The notes below the pieces were generated by a model that was given only the letters and a program-made list of their open reading frames with translations, was not told where the DNA came from and ran no database searches. A program made the translations under genes and the position numbers. A DNA stretch of 14,773 bases from Bacteroidales bacterium (GTDB lineage: Bacteria; Bacteroidota; Bacteroidia; Bacteroidales; Paludibacteraceae): positions 1 to 14,773 of the forward strand of contig CAAGML010000055.1 in NCBI GenBank assembly GCA_900771035.1, written 5' to 3'. This document shows, piece after piece, positions 7,776 to 14,773 of the stretch (position 1 is its first letter; every line of letters starts with the position of its first letter).

Positions 7776-9107
7776 ATGAAGAATCAGGTTCTCGAAATAT
7801 ATAACAGCCAGAAGGAACTTCTATGCTCACGCTCAGCCGCTGTTTTCAACGCTGAACGTGATGCCGCCTGTCGCTCGCTGACGGAGAATGAGTTTCCTTC
7901 CACACGTACTGAAGCTTACCGCTATTGTCCTCTGTTTGACCGTATGGATTGTGAATGGGGTGTTAATCTCCACAGGACACGTTTCGGCATTAAGGTTAAG
8001 GATATGTTCCGCTGTGCAATCCCAGGCATAAAAGCCACGGTTGGCTATATGCTCAATGATGTGTGGGGCGGTGATGATGATGAAATCCCTCTCGGTGACG
8101 GGGCATTCGTCTGCTCGATGAGTCATGCAGCCATCGCCCATACTGAACTGATAAACAAGTATTACAGCACTGCGCTTCACGACAACGAAGACGCTTTTGT
8201 TGCAATGAACGCACTTCTTGTGCAGGATGGATTCTTTATATATGTTCCGGCAGGAGTTTCGCTTTCCGCACCTTTGCAAATGGTCAATATGCTGTGGTCT
8301 GGCAATGATATGCTTGTTGTCAACCGCAACCTAATTGTCATTGAGAAAGGAGCATCGCTTCATCTTATAGACTGCGACCACTCAATGGATGAAAACCGAT
8401 ATTTCGCCATGAGAATGAACGAGGTGGTCGTTGCTGACAATGCGTCATTCAGTTATACCTCGATGGAGAGCACACGCCCTTCAGTAACCAACCTCCGTCG
8501 GTTTTCAGTGGCTCAGGCTACAGGTAGCCATGTCAATATGGGCAGTTTCGGAATAAGTAATGGTGCGACACGTAACCATGTTGAGGTTGACCTTAATGGC
8601 GAAGGGGCTGAGACATGGCTTGGCGGCGTGCTACTGACACGGGACTCGGAGCGTTCGGAGAATTATACAATCATTCGTCACCATGTGTCACATTGCACGA
8701 GCAACGAGCTTTTCAAGTATATACTTGACGGCGAGTCGCGTGCAGGTTTCAGCGGAAGGATTGTCGTTGACCATGGTGCACAACAGACGGTTTCATATCA
8801 GACTAACCGTAATGTCCTTCTCAGCGAAAATGCGCGAGTGATGGGACGTCCTCAGTTGGAAATTTATGCTGATGACGTGAAGTGCGGTCACGGAGCCACG
8901 ACGGGTATGCTTGACGAGGCTGCGATATTCTATATGCGTCAGAGGGGAATAGGGCTGGAGGAGGCCCGTATGCTTCTTCTTCAGGCTTTCTCCGCCGATG
9001 TAATCGACCATATTGACTCGCCTGCACTTCAGGATCGTCTCAGAATGCTGATAGAGAAACGTCTCCGCAATGAGTCTGTGGGATGTGTCAACTGTCTCGT
9101 AAAATAA
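7776..9107 (+). CDS. sufD: SufD, scaffold subunit of the SUF Fe-S assembly complex
   Basis: This 443-residue protein has a variable helical N-terminus and then the beta-helix core of SufB/SufD proteins. The C-terminal region holds RPQLEIYADDVKCGHGATTG; His372 in KCGHGAT corresponds to the His of E. coli SufD (H360) used in cluster formation at the SufB-SufD interface. The HGATTG form and the C-terminal FYMRQRGIGLEEAR helix are those of SufD; SufB would have HEATTS here, together with its own essential Cys. It would dimerise with SufB and bind SufC. The gene starts 3 bases after sufC and ends 10 bases before sufS. Length is close to the family norm and no motif is missing. Confidence 0.95.
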   Translation: MKNQVLEIYNSQKELLCSRSAAVFNAERDAACRSLTENEFPSTRTEAYRYCPLFDRMDCEWGVNLHRTRFGIKVKDMFRCAIPGIKATVGYMLNDVWGGDDDEIPLGDGAFVCSMSHAAIAHTELINKYYSTALHDNEDAFVAMNALLVQDGFFIYVPAGVSLSAPLQMVNMLWSGNDMLVVNRNLIVIEKGASLHLIDCDHSMDENRYFAMRMNEVVVADNASFSYTSMESTRPSVTNLRRFSVAQATGSHVNMGSFGISNGATRNHVEVDLNGEGAETWLGGVLLTRDSERSENYTIIRHHVSHCTSNELFKYILDGESRAGFSGRIVVDHGAQQTVSYQTNRNVLLSENARVMGRPQLEIYADDVKCGHGATTGMLDEAAIFYMRQRGIGLEEARMLLLQAFSADVIDHIDSPALQDRLRMLIEKRLRNESVGCVNCLVK

Positions 9108-9117
9108 ACGTAACGTA

Positions 9118-10335
9118 ATGTTTGATGTTGAAAAAATAAGAGCTGATTTTCCTATACTCTCAACCGAGGTGTATGGCAAGCCTCTCATATATTTTGATAA
9201 TGGTGCCACCACACAGAAACCCCGTTGTGTGCTTGACCGGATAATGCACGCATACGAATGCGAGAACGGCAACATTCACCGTGGTGTGCATTATTTGAGC
9301 GAGATTGCCACTGACCGTCATGAGAAAGCGCGTGCGCGTGTGGCTCGTTTCATTGGTGCGGAAGATAGTGCAGAGATAGTTTTCACACGCGGCACAACCG
9401 AAAGCATCAACCTTGTCTCACGCACTTTGTCTGATGTAATCTGCCATCCGGGAGACGAGATTCTTGTCACAGGTATGGAACACCATTCCAACATCGTTCC
9501 TTGGCAGATTGCGTGTGAGCGTCTTGGATTGAGACTGAAGGTTATCCCAGTTCTTGACAATGGAGAGTTGGATTATCAGGCATTGGACAACCTGCTCACC
9601 TCAAAGACAAAAATAGTCGCATGCACAGCTGTCAGCAATGTCCTGGGAACTGTCAACAATATTGAGACTATCATCAGTGCGGCACATTCCGTAGGTGCGG
9701 TTGTGCTTATCGATTGTGCTCAGGCCATAGCTCATACACATATAGACGTAAAGGCAATAAATGCCGATTTCATCGCATTCTCAGGTCATAAAGTATATGC
9801 TCCTAATGGCATTGGAGTTCTTTGGGGTCGTCGTGAATTGCTTGAAAAGATGCCCCCATTCATGGGCGGCGGTGAGATGATTGACCGAGTCACTTTCGAA
9901 AAGACAACGTATAATAAACTTCCATATAAATTCGAGGCAGGCACTCCTGACTATATTGGAAGTCTTGCCCTCGCCGAAGCATTCGACTATATTGAACGTA
10001 TAGGCTTTGATGACATCATCGAATATGAACACCGTCTTCTTGACTATGCCACAAGCCAGATTTCAACAGTCGAAGGTGTCCGCCAGATTGGAACTGCCGC
10101 ACATAGCAGCGGTGTTCTTTCTTTTGTCGTGGATGGTGTTCACCCATACGACATCGGCACAATGCTCGACAAACTCGGTATCGCTGTGCGCACAGGTCAT
10201 CATTGTGCCGAGCCTCTGATTGACCGTTTCTCAGTTCCCGGGACAGTACGTGCCTCTTTTGCCATGTACAACACACTGACTGAGGTTGACACCTTCATTG
10301 AAGGGCTGAAAAAAGTATTGACCATCTTACGTTGA
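9118..10335 (+). CDS. sufS: SufS, PLP-dependent group II cysteine desulfurase
   Basis: This 405-residue enzyme takes sulfur from L-cysteine as a persulfide, releasing alanine, and supplies it for Fe-S clusters. The PLP-binding lysine is K225 in SGHKVYAPNGIGVLWG. PLP-contacting motifs include TRGTTESINLV (90-100), EHHSNIVPWQ (121-130) and LIDCAQA (197-203). The sulfur-accepting Cys is C363 in RTGHHCAEPL, placed as in E. coli SufS (C364). These motifs mark the SufS/CsdA group rather than IscS. It completes a sufC-sufD-sufS block. No sufE or sufU sulfur acceptor lies in the window, though SufS normally needs one. It is followed by an acyltransferase gene 23 bases downstream if that gene starts at its ATG. 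Confidence 0.96.
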   Translation: MFDVEKIRADFPILSTEVYGKPLIYFDNGATTQKPRCVLDRIMHAYECENGNIHRGVHYLSEIATDRHEKARARVARFIGAEDSAEIVFTRGTTESINLVSRTLSDVICHPGDEILVTGMEHHSNIVPWQIACERLGLRLKVIPVLDNGELDYQALDNLLTSKTKIVACTAVSNVLGTVNNIETIISAAHSVGAVVLIDCAQAIAHTHIDVKAINADFIAFSGHKVYAPNGIGVLWGRRELLEKMPPFMGGGEMIDRVTFEKTTYNKLPYKFEAGTPDYIGSLALAEAFDYIERIGFDDIIEYEHRLLDYATSQISTVEGVRQIGTAAHSSGVLSFVVDGVHPYDIGTMLDKLGIAVRTGHHCAEPLIDRFSVPGTVRASFAMYNTLTEVDTFIEGLKKVLTILR

Positions 10336-10358
10336 GTATTGACCTAATAACTGATATT

Positions 10359-11330
10359 ATGAACGAACAAATAATTGAACCAATTGCGAAATCTCTTATT
10401 TTGTCCGAATTGACCGAAGATAAGTTGCTCCGTCGTACGAACAAGGCGAACAATCTTATCTACGTTGTCGATGCACACAACTCTCCCAATGTCATGCGGG
10501 AGATTGGCCGTCTTCGCGAAATCACTTTCCGTGCGGCAGGCGGTGGTACAGGTTTATCGTGCGATATAGACGAATATGACACGATGGAGAAACCATGCAA
10601 ACAGCTCCTTGTCTGGAATCCTGATGCCGAGGAGATTATCGGCGGTTATCGTTTCATACTTGGCAAGAACATTGTTCTCGATGATAATGGACAGCCTCGC
10701 ATTGCCTCTGCCCACCTCTTCAATTTCTCAGACACTTTCATTAAGGATTACATGCCATATATGATTGAGCTTGGACGCTCTTTCGTCGTGCCGGAATATC
10801 AATCCACACGTCAGGGTGCAAAAAGTCTTTATGCCCTTGATAACCTTTGGGATGGTCTTGGTGCTCTGATAGTTGAGTGTCCTGACATGAAATATATGTT
10901 CGGCAAGTTCACCATGTATCCTTCGTACGGCACTGAGGGTCGAGACCTGATTCTCTACTTCCTGAGAAAATATTTCAATGACAAAAAAGGGTTAGTCCAT
11001 CCGCATAAGCCATTGAAGATGGAAACACGCATTCCTCTACTGACCGAAAAATTCAGTGGACTTGCTTTCCTCATAGCATACAGGCGACTGCATTCCGAGC
11101 TTAAAAGCCTTGGACTCAACCTTCCACCACTCGTAAGTGCATATATCAGTCTTTCTGAGACAATGAAATGTTTCGGCACAGCCATAAATGACACTTTCGG
11201 TGATGTCGAAGAAACAGCCATCCTTGTCACCATTGAGGATATTTACCAGAACAAACGTCAGCGTCACATTGACACATACTGTATCGAACTAAAAGACAGT
11301 ATAGGTCTCAAAAGCTTTATGCTCGGATGA
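10359..11330 (+). CDS. glsB: GNAT-fold 'hemolysin'-type N-acyltransferase, GlsB-like
   Basis: This protein belongs to the OlsB/'hemolysin' acyltransferase family, which transfers an acyl group from acyl-ACP to an amino group. The Bacteroides thetaiotaomicron member GlsB makes glycine lipids. Visible conserved parts are REIGRLREITFRAAGGGTGL (47-66), acidic DIDEYDTM (69-76), EEIIGGYRF (91-99), and IELGRSFVVPEYQ (136-148), followed by the ALDNLWDGLGAL helix. I chose the ATG at 10359 (323 residues), because related proteins begin close to the IIEPIAK stretch. The frame can be opened at a TTG (10332) that overlaps the sufS stop, but this adds only nine unconserved residues. The partner O-acyltransferase GlsA is not nearby. 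The assignment to GlsB rather than a paralogue rests on remembered similarity. Confidence 0.75.
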   Translation: MNEQIIEPIAKSLILSELTEDKLLRRTNKANNLIYVVDAHNSPNVMREIGRLREITFRAAGGGTGLSCDIDEYDTMEKPCKQLLVWNPDAEEIIGGYRFILGKNIVLDDNGQPRIASAHLFNFSDTFIKDYMPYMIELGRSFVVPEYQSTRQGAKSLYALDNLWDGLGALIVECPDMKYMFGKFTMYPSYGTEGRDLILYFLRKYFNDKKGLVHPHKPLKMETRIPLLTEKFSGLAFLIAYRRLHSELKSLGLNLPPLVSAYISLSETMKCFGTAINDTFGDVEETAILVTIEDIYQNKRQRHIDTYCIELKDSIGLKSFMLG

Positions 11331-11752
11331 ACTGGTTGATGATTATTGTTGTAGGCGTTTTGGTCGTCATTCTCACTTTGGCAGGGTTATATATCCGCAA
11401 GGTTAACAGCGAGACGCCTGAGCCTGAGACTAAGACGATACCCGAAGACTGTTGCGGTGCTCATGCCGTCTGCGAGCGTGACTCACTACTGACCAAGACA
11501 GACGAGATAATCTATTTTGACGATGAGGAACTCGATGAAATCGCAGGAATTCCATCCGAAGAGATGACCGAGGCACAGAGAAAGATGATTGAGGATGTCT
11601 TCTTCACTCTCCGTGAACAAGATGTGGCAGGTTGGATTCGCAGCACGCAGCTAAGGAATATCAACCTTCCTGACGACATCCGTGAACAGGCTCTTTTTAT
11701 AGTCTCTGAACGCCGCTCATCACGACTTGAAAACTTCAACAAACACGAATGA
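11327..11752 (+). CDS. Small membrane-anchored protein with CC-x2-H-x2-C motif
   Basis: This 141-residue protein has no function known to me. Residues 3-24 form one transmembrane helix; the basic YIRK directly after it suggests that the rest faces the cytoplasm. Next comes CCGAHAVCE (42-50), with C42, C43, H46 and C49 as possible metal or Fe-S ligands, then a very acidic strip (FDDEELDE, 64-71) and a helical C-terminal domain holding FFTLREQDVAGWIRSTQLRN. I recall similar proteins in other Bacteroidales, sometimes loosely labelled 'phospholipase', without a basis that I can see. The start overlaps the upstream acyltransferase stop (ATGA, 11327-11330) and its own stop overlaps the hflX start (ATGA, 11749-11752), so it is translated together with both. 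A membrane adaptor or metal-binding role is inference. Confidence 0.82.
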   Translation: MNWLMIIVVGVLVVILTLAGLYIRKVNSETPEPETKTIPEDCCGAHAVCERDSLLTKTDEIIYFDDEELDEIAGIPSEEMTEAQRKMIEDVFFTLREQDVAGWIRSTQLRNINLPDDIREQALFIVSERRSSRLENFNKHE

Positions 11753-12963
11753 TTGAGAACACCGAAATATATTGCGAGAACGCCTTACTTGTTGGCTTGA
11801 TAACCCCTCAACAAAAGGAGTCAAAGGCTCGTGAATATCTTGACGAACTTGCTTTTCTGGCAGACACCGCCGGTGCTAAAGTCCAAAAACAGTTTCTTCA
11901 GCGCCTCCCTGCCCCCAATTCACGTACATTTGTTGGAGAGGGAAAACTGGCTGAAATCGCCGATTACATCGAACTACAAAAAGAGAGTGATTACCCTGTT
12001 GGTATGGTAATCTTTGACGATGAGCTTTCGCCACTGCAACTTCGCAACATCGAAAACGAACTAAAGATAAAGGTTCTCGACCGCACAAACCTGATTCTTG
12101 ACATATTCGCGAAACGTGCCCAGACAGCATACGCAAAGACGCAGGTAGAATTGGCGCAATACCAGTACCTTCTGCCCCGTCTTGCCGGTATGTGGACACA
12201 CCTTGAGCGACAGCGTGGTGGTATAGGTATGCGTGGCCCTGGTGAAACTCAGATAGAGGTTGACCGCCGTATAATCCTCAACCGCATCTCCCTGCTCAAG
12301 AAACAACTTCTCTCCATTGACCGTCAAATGACCACACAGCGGCAGAATCGAGGAAAAATGGTCCGTGTTGCCCTCGTGGGTTATACCAATGTCGGCAAAT
12401 CCACTATGATGAACCTCCTCTCCAAAAGCGATGTTTTTGCCGAAAACAAACTCTTTGCCACGCTTGACACCACAGTCCGCAAGGTCATCATCGACAACCT
12501 TCCTTTCCTGATGTCTGACACCGTGGGTTTCATCCGCAAACTTCCCACCACTCTTATTGAGTCGTTCAAAAGTACCCTCGACGAGGTTCGAGAGGCAGAC
12601 CTTCTCGTTCACATAGTGGATATCTCACATCCTAATTTTGAGGAACAGTACGAAGTTGTAAACAAAACGCTTCTTGAGGTATGCAAGGAGAAAAAACAAA
12701 CCATACTTGTTTTCAACAAGATTGACGCTTTTACATATACACCGCAGGACGAGGACGACCTCTCAGAGAAAAAACGTGAGAACTACAGTCTGGACGAGCT
12801 TCGTCAGACCTGGATGTCGCGCATGGACGATGACTGTGTTTTTGTCTCAGCCTCAGCACATACAAATATAGAGGAACTCAAGCATATCCTCTACGAGCGT
12901 GTCAAGTCAATCCACATACAGCGTTTCCCTTACAATGATTTCCTGTTTCAACATTATGAATAA
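11749..12963 (+). CDS. hflX: HflX, ribosome-associated GTPase
   Basis: This 404-residue GTPase belongs to the Obg-HflX group; HflX splits stalled or stress-damaged 70S ribosomes. The N-terminal domain includes the family stretch PAPNSRTFVGEGKLAEI (54-70) and VIFDDELSPLQLRNIE. The linker has the glycine-rich GIGMRGPGETQIEVDRR, a clear HflX mark. The G domain shows G1 GYTNVGKST (211-219), G2 around LFATLDTTVR, G3 DTVGF (257-261), G4 NKID (323-326) and G5 SAS near 365. Length is normal for Bacteroidetes and shorter than the E. coli protein, whose C-terminal extension is missing here. It starts inside the stop of the CC-motif protein gene (ATGA). A 27-base A/T-rich gap follows, with no terminator visible. 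Confidence 0.96.
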   Translation: MIENTEIYCENALLVGLITPQQKESKAREYLDELAFLADTAGAKVQKQFLQRLPAPNSRTFVGEGKLAEIADYIELQKESDYPVGMVIFDDELSPLQLRNIENELKIKVLDRTNLILDIFAKRAQTAYAKTQVELAQYQYLLPRLAGMWTHLERQRGGIGMRGPGETQIEVDRRIILNRISLLKKQLLSIDRQMTTQRQNRGKMVRVALVGYTNVGKSTMMNLLSKSDVFAENKLFATLDTTVRKVIIDNLPFLMSDTVGFIRKLPTTLIESFKSTLDEVREADLLVHIVDISHPNFEEQYEVVNKTLLEVCKEKKQTILVFNKIDAFTYTPQDEDDLSEKKRENYSLDELRQTWMSRMDDDCVFVSASAHTNIEELKHILYERVKSIHIQRFPYNDFLFQHYE

Positions 12964-12990
12964 TTAACTAACACTTAAACAAATACGAAT

Positions 12991-13551
12991 ATGAAAAAGA
13001 TTCTCTTCTTAGCCTTTATTCTCCTTGCGGCCGTTTCATGTAAAAAAGACAGTGACTCGGATGATTCAACTGAACCTACAGTCGATGCGCGTGACGCTTT
13101 TGTCGGTGAGTATGAACTCACACTTGACGGCACACTCTCTCTCAGCACCACCAACGAGACCATCTCAAGCATGTTGCCTGATAATGTAAATATCTCTGAT
13201 TATATCAAGGAGCAGTCTCTGATTATTACCAAAGACTCTACCAAAGACAATCAAGTGATTCTTTCAGGTTTCTACAATTGCAAGGCTCTTGTCAGCGGCA
13301 ATAATATGATTCTCGAAAGCTCAACTGAGAGCAGAAACATTAGCATTGGTGATATTATAGGTTTAGATCTCGGTGGTGACATCCCTGTTTCATACACTTT
13401 TGTGCACAAAACCGCCACGCTTACCGATGGAGTTCTCACATGGCATACCGACGCAAATGGCTCGGCTTCAATAAGTGTGACGATTGTGATTCCAATTGAT
13501 TTCACCTTGACCGGTGTCGCATCTATTGAGAACACAGCAATCAAGCTCTGA
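12991..13551 (+). CDS. Small beta-rich lipoprotein of unknown function
   Basis: This 186-residue protein begins with a lipoprotein signal (MKKILFLAFILLAAVSC), with predicted lipidated Cys17 followed by KKDSDSDDS. This acidic stretch could serve as a Bacteroidetes surface-export signal, though the two lysines weaken the match. The mature part has alternating hydrophobic and polar residues (FVGEYELTLDGTL, ISYTFVHK-like and SISVTIVIPIDF strands), suggesting a lipocalin-like or other all-beta fold. No catalytic motif is visible. It lies 27 bases after hflX, and its stop overlaps the start of the first CHR transporter half (TGATG, 13549-13553), so its translation is linked to that of the transporter. 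A ligand-binding role for the transport pair is possible but unproven. Confidence 0.82.
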   Translation: MKKILFLAFILLAAVSCKKDSDSDDSTEPTVDARDAFVGEYELTLDGTLSLSTTNETISSMLPDNVNISDYIKEQSLIITKDSTKDNQVILSGFYNCKALVSGNNMILESSTESRNISIGDIIGLDLGGDIPVSYTFVHKTATLTDGVLTWHTDANGSASISVTIVIPIDFTLTGVASIENTAIKL

Positions 13552-14087
13552 TGCTTTTACGCCTGTTCCTGACATTCTGCAAGATTGGCGCATTCACCAT
13601 TGGCGGAGGCTACGCAATGCTGTCAGTCATCGAACATGAGATGGTTGACCGCCGCAAATGGGTGCCCCGCGAAGAGTTCCTTGACCTTGTCGTTCTTGCG
13701 CAGACCGCTCCAGGAATATTGGCTGTCAACATATCCATACTGACAGGCAATAAGATAGCTGGACGCAAGGGGGCTCTTGTCAGTGCCCTTGGTGCCGTCC
13801 TGCCGTCGTTCATCGCAATACTGATTATTGCCATATTCTTTACGCAATTTCAGGACAATGTCTATGTGCGCAAAGCTTTCTCGGCTGTCCGTCCTGCCGT
13901 CATTGCCCTGATTGCCGTTCCTGTCTTCAAACTCTCGAAGACAGCAGGACTTAACTGGAAAATGGCATTCATACCTGTTGCGGTCGCTCTGCTGATATGG
14001 CAACTGAAAATCTCGCCTGTTTTTATAATATGCCTGGCGATACTTACGGGTATTGCCACGCAATACTACAAAGCACATAAAAGATGA
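13551..14087 (+). CDS. Chromate-transporter (CHR) family protein, first half-size subunit
   Basis: This 178-residue membrane protein carries a single CHR domain. The N-terminal motif FCKIGAFTIGGGYAMLSVIEHE (split: FCKIGAF 9-15, TIGGGYAML 16-24, IEHE 27-30), QTAPG at 51-55 and LPSF at 84-87 are the family signatures. Several hydrophobic segments follow. Short CHR proteins occur as pairs of adjacent genes whose products work together, as known from Bacillus subtilis, while long ChrA proteins have both halves fused. The family exports chromate in some bacteria, but the native substrate of Bacteroidales members is not established. Its start lies within the lipoprotein stop and its stop overlaps the second half (ATGA, 14084-14087). 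Confidence 0.92.
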   Translation: MLLRLFLTFCKIGAFTIGGGYAMLSVIEHEMVDRRKWVPREEFLDLVVLAQTAPGILAVNISILTGNKIAGRKGALVSALGAVLPSFIAILIIAIFFTQFQDNVYVRKAFSAVRPAVIALIAVPVFKLSKTAGLNWKMAFIPVAVALLIWQLKISPVFIICLAILTGIATQYYKAHKR

Positions 14088-14620
14088 TTTATCTGCAACT
14101 CTTCATAACATTCTTCAAGATTGGCCTTTTTGGCTTTGGAGGTGGAGCGGCAATGCTCTCACTCATACAATATGAGGTTGTGGAGAATCATCCGTGGCTG
14201 ACGGCACAGGAATTCACTGACATGGTGGCGATAAGTCAGGTGACACCTGGTCCTATAGGCATAAACACAGCGACATACGCTGGTTATCTCGCCACGGATT
14301 CAGTCTTCGGCTCATTTGTGGCGACATCAGCCATAGTGTTACCGTCATTCATCATCATGATGATTGTAGCCACAATGATGGCACGTTTCAATGAAAATCC
14401 CTGGGTCAAAAGCATCATGAAAATGCTCAAGCCTGCCATAATAGGACTTATAGCAGCCGCCGCATTATTGCTTGTCACAGAAGAGACATTCGGTCCAGGA
14501 TATACTGATTGGAAGGCATGGCTAATCCTTGTCGCCGCATTCACTGCCACAAAGTGGCTGAAGGTAAGTCCCATTCTTATGATTGCGATAGCAGCTCTTT
14601 TAGGAATACTGATTTACTGA
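14084..14620 (+). CDS. Chromate-transporter (CHR) family protein, second half-size subunit
   Basis: This second 178-residue CHR protein is homologous to the one before it. It has FKIGLFGFGGGAAML at 11-25, then QYEVVENHPWLT, QVTPG at 52-56 and LPSF at 86-89, followed by hydrophobic segments ending in LMIAIAALLGILIY. The VTPGPIGINTATYAGY stretch is typical of one half of the family. Both halves have equal length and are translationally coupled by ATGA, which supports a heterodimeric transporter with the two subunits in opposite membrane orientation, as reported for short CHR pairs. Its own stop overlaps the start of the tcdA gene (TGATG, 14618-14622). Confidence 0.92.
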   Translation: MIYLQLFITFFKIGLFGFGGGAAMLSLIQYEVVENHPWLTAQEFTDMVAISQVTPGPIGINTATYAGYLATDSVFGSFVATSAIVLPSFIIMMIVATMMARFNENPWVKSIMKMLKPAIIGLIAAAALLLVTEETFGPGYTDWKAWLILVAAFTATKWLKVSPILMIAIAALLGILIY

Positions 14621-14773
14621 TGTGGAACGAACGAAACATATTGATGCTTGGCTCTGACAACTGCGAAAAGCTCCGGAATTCCCGCATTCTTGTCGTTGGC
14701 GTTGGCGGTGTTGGGGCATACGTTGCAGAGATGCTTGCCCGTTCTGGTGTGGGGCATCTTGTGATTGTTGACC
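14620..14773 (+). CDS. tcdA: TcdA (CsdL), tRNA threonylcarbamoyladenosine dehydratase, 3' end cut off
   Basis: The first 51 codons of an E1-like ThiF/MoeB-family protein are present. It starts MWNERNILMLGSDN, then has KLRNSRILVVGVGGVGAYVAEML, broken here as KLRNSR (17-22) and the nucleotide-binding loop GVGGVGA (27-33), followed by ARSGVGHLVIVD. This order, with a short helical start before the Rossmann loop and RSGVG...VD, fits TcdA, which uses ATP to cyclise t6A to ct6A in tRNA at position 37. ThiF and MoeB are alternatives but have different N-termini. The ATG overlaps the preceding CHR stop (TGATG). The rest lies outside the window. Confidence 0.82.
   Translation, partial: MWNERNILMLGSDNCEKLRNSRILVVGVGGVGAYVAEMLARSGVGHLVIVD

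Noticed and set aside
7776..9107. Reading the SufD-like protein as SufB, which would complete the complex
   Set aside because: It has the SufD KCGHGATTG motif rather than the SufB HEATTS form.
10332..10358. TTG start for the acyltransferase overlapping the sufS stop
   Set aside because: A later ATG at 10359 fits where related proteins begin, and the added nine residues look unconserved.
12964..12990. Promoter or terminator between hflX and the lipoprotein gene
   Set aside because: Only 27 A/T-rich bases, with no TAnnTTTG element and no inverted repeat followed by a T run.
1..14773. tRNA, rRNA, IS, CRISPR or phage/defence genes
   Set aside because: No cloverleaf, transposase motif, repeat array or toxin-antitoxin/defence domain was seen; the small HTH gene pairs with DUF2975 rather than a toxin.

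Overview
The window is a gene-dense stretch, all on the + strand, from a member of the Bacteroidales (Bacteroides/Prevotella/Muribaculaceae-like; the family cannot be fixed from this sequence). The grounds are the TAnnTTTG-type promoter before the M3 peptidase, A/T-rich leaders without clear Shine-Dalgarno sites, lipoproteins with acidic residues after the lipidated Cys, a split SUF iron-sulfur operon, and a GlsB-like N-acyltransferase of the kind found in this order. No tRNA, rRNA, IS element, CRISPR array or phage gene was seen.

Positions 1-731: the 3' part of a DUF2975-type membrane protein, stop-start coupled (ATGA) to a 65-residue YozG-type Cro/CI regulator. Positions 750-3770: a large secreted M16 zinc peptidase, closed by a clear intrinsic terminator. 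Positions 3826-3904: the only convincing intergenic promoter. It drives an M3 peptidyl-dipeptidase (dcp) that carries a lipoprotein signal.

Positions 6010-14773 form a tightly packed series: an unrecognised polytopic membrane protein, then sufC-sufD-sufS, a GlsB-like acyltransferase, a small membrane-anchored protein with a CC-x2-H-x2-C motif, hflX, a small lipoprotein, two half-size chromate-transporter (CHR) proteins, and the start of tcdA. Gaps are 27 nt or less, and five of the junctions are ATGA or TGATG overlaps, so much of this probably belongs to one or a few long transcripts. SufC, SufD and SufS would build Fe-S clusters, but their essential partner SufB is not in the window. An uncharacterised membrane protein lies upstream of sufC, where sufB often sits.

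I do not see a complete novel system such as a defence island. The best leads are the missing sufB, the uncharacterised Cys/His-motif membrane protein between the acyltransferase and hflX, the coupling of a lipoprotein to a split CHR transporter, and the placing of tcdA in the same gene run as a cysteine desulfurase.
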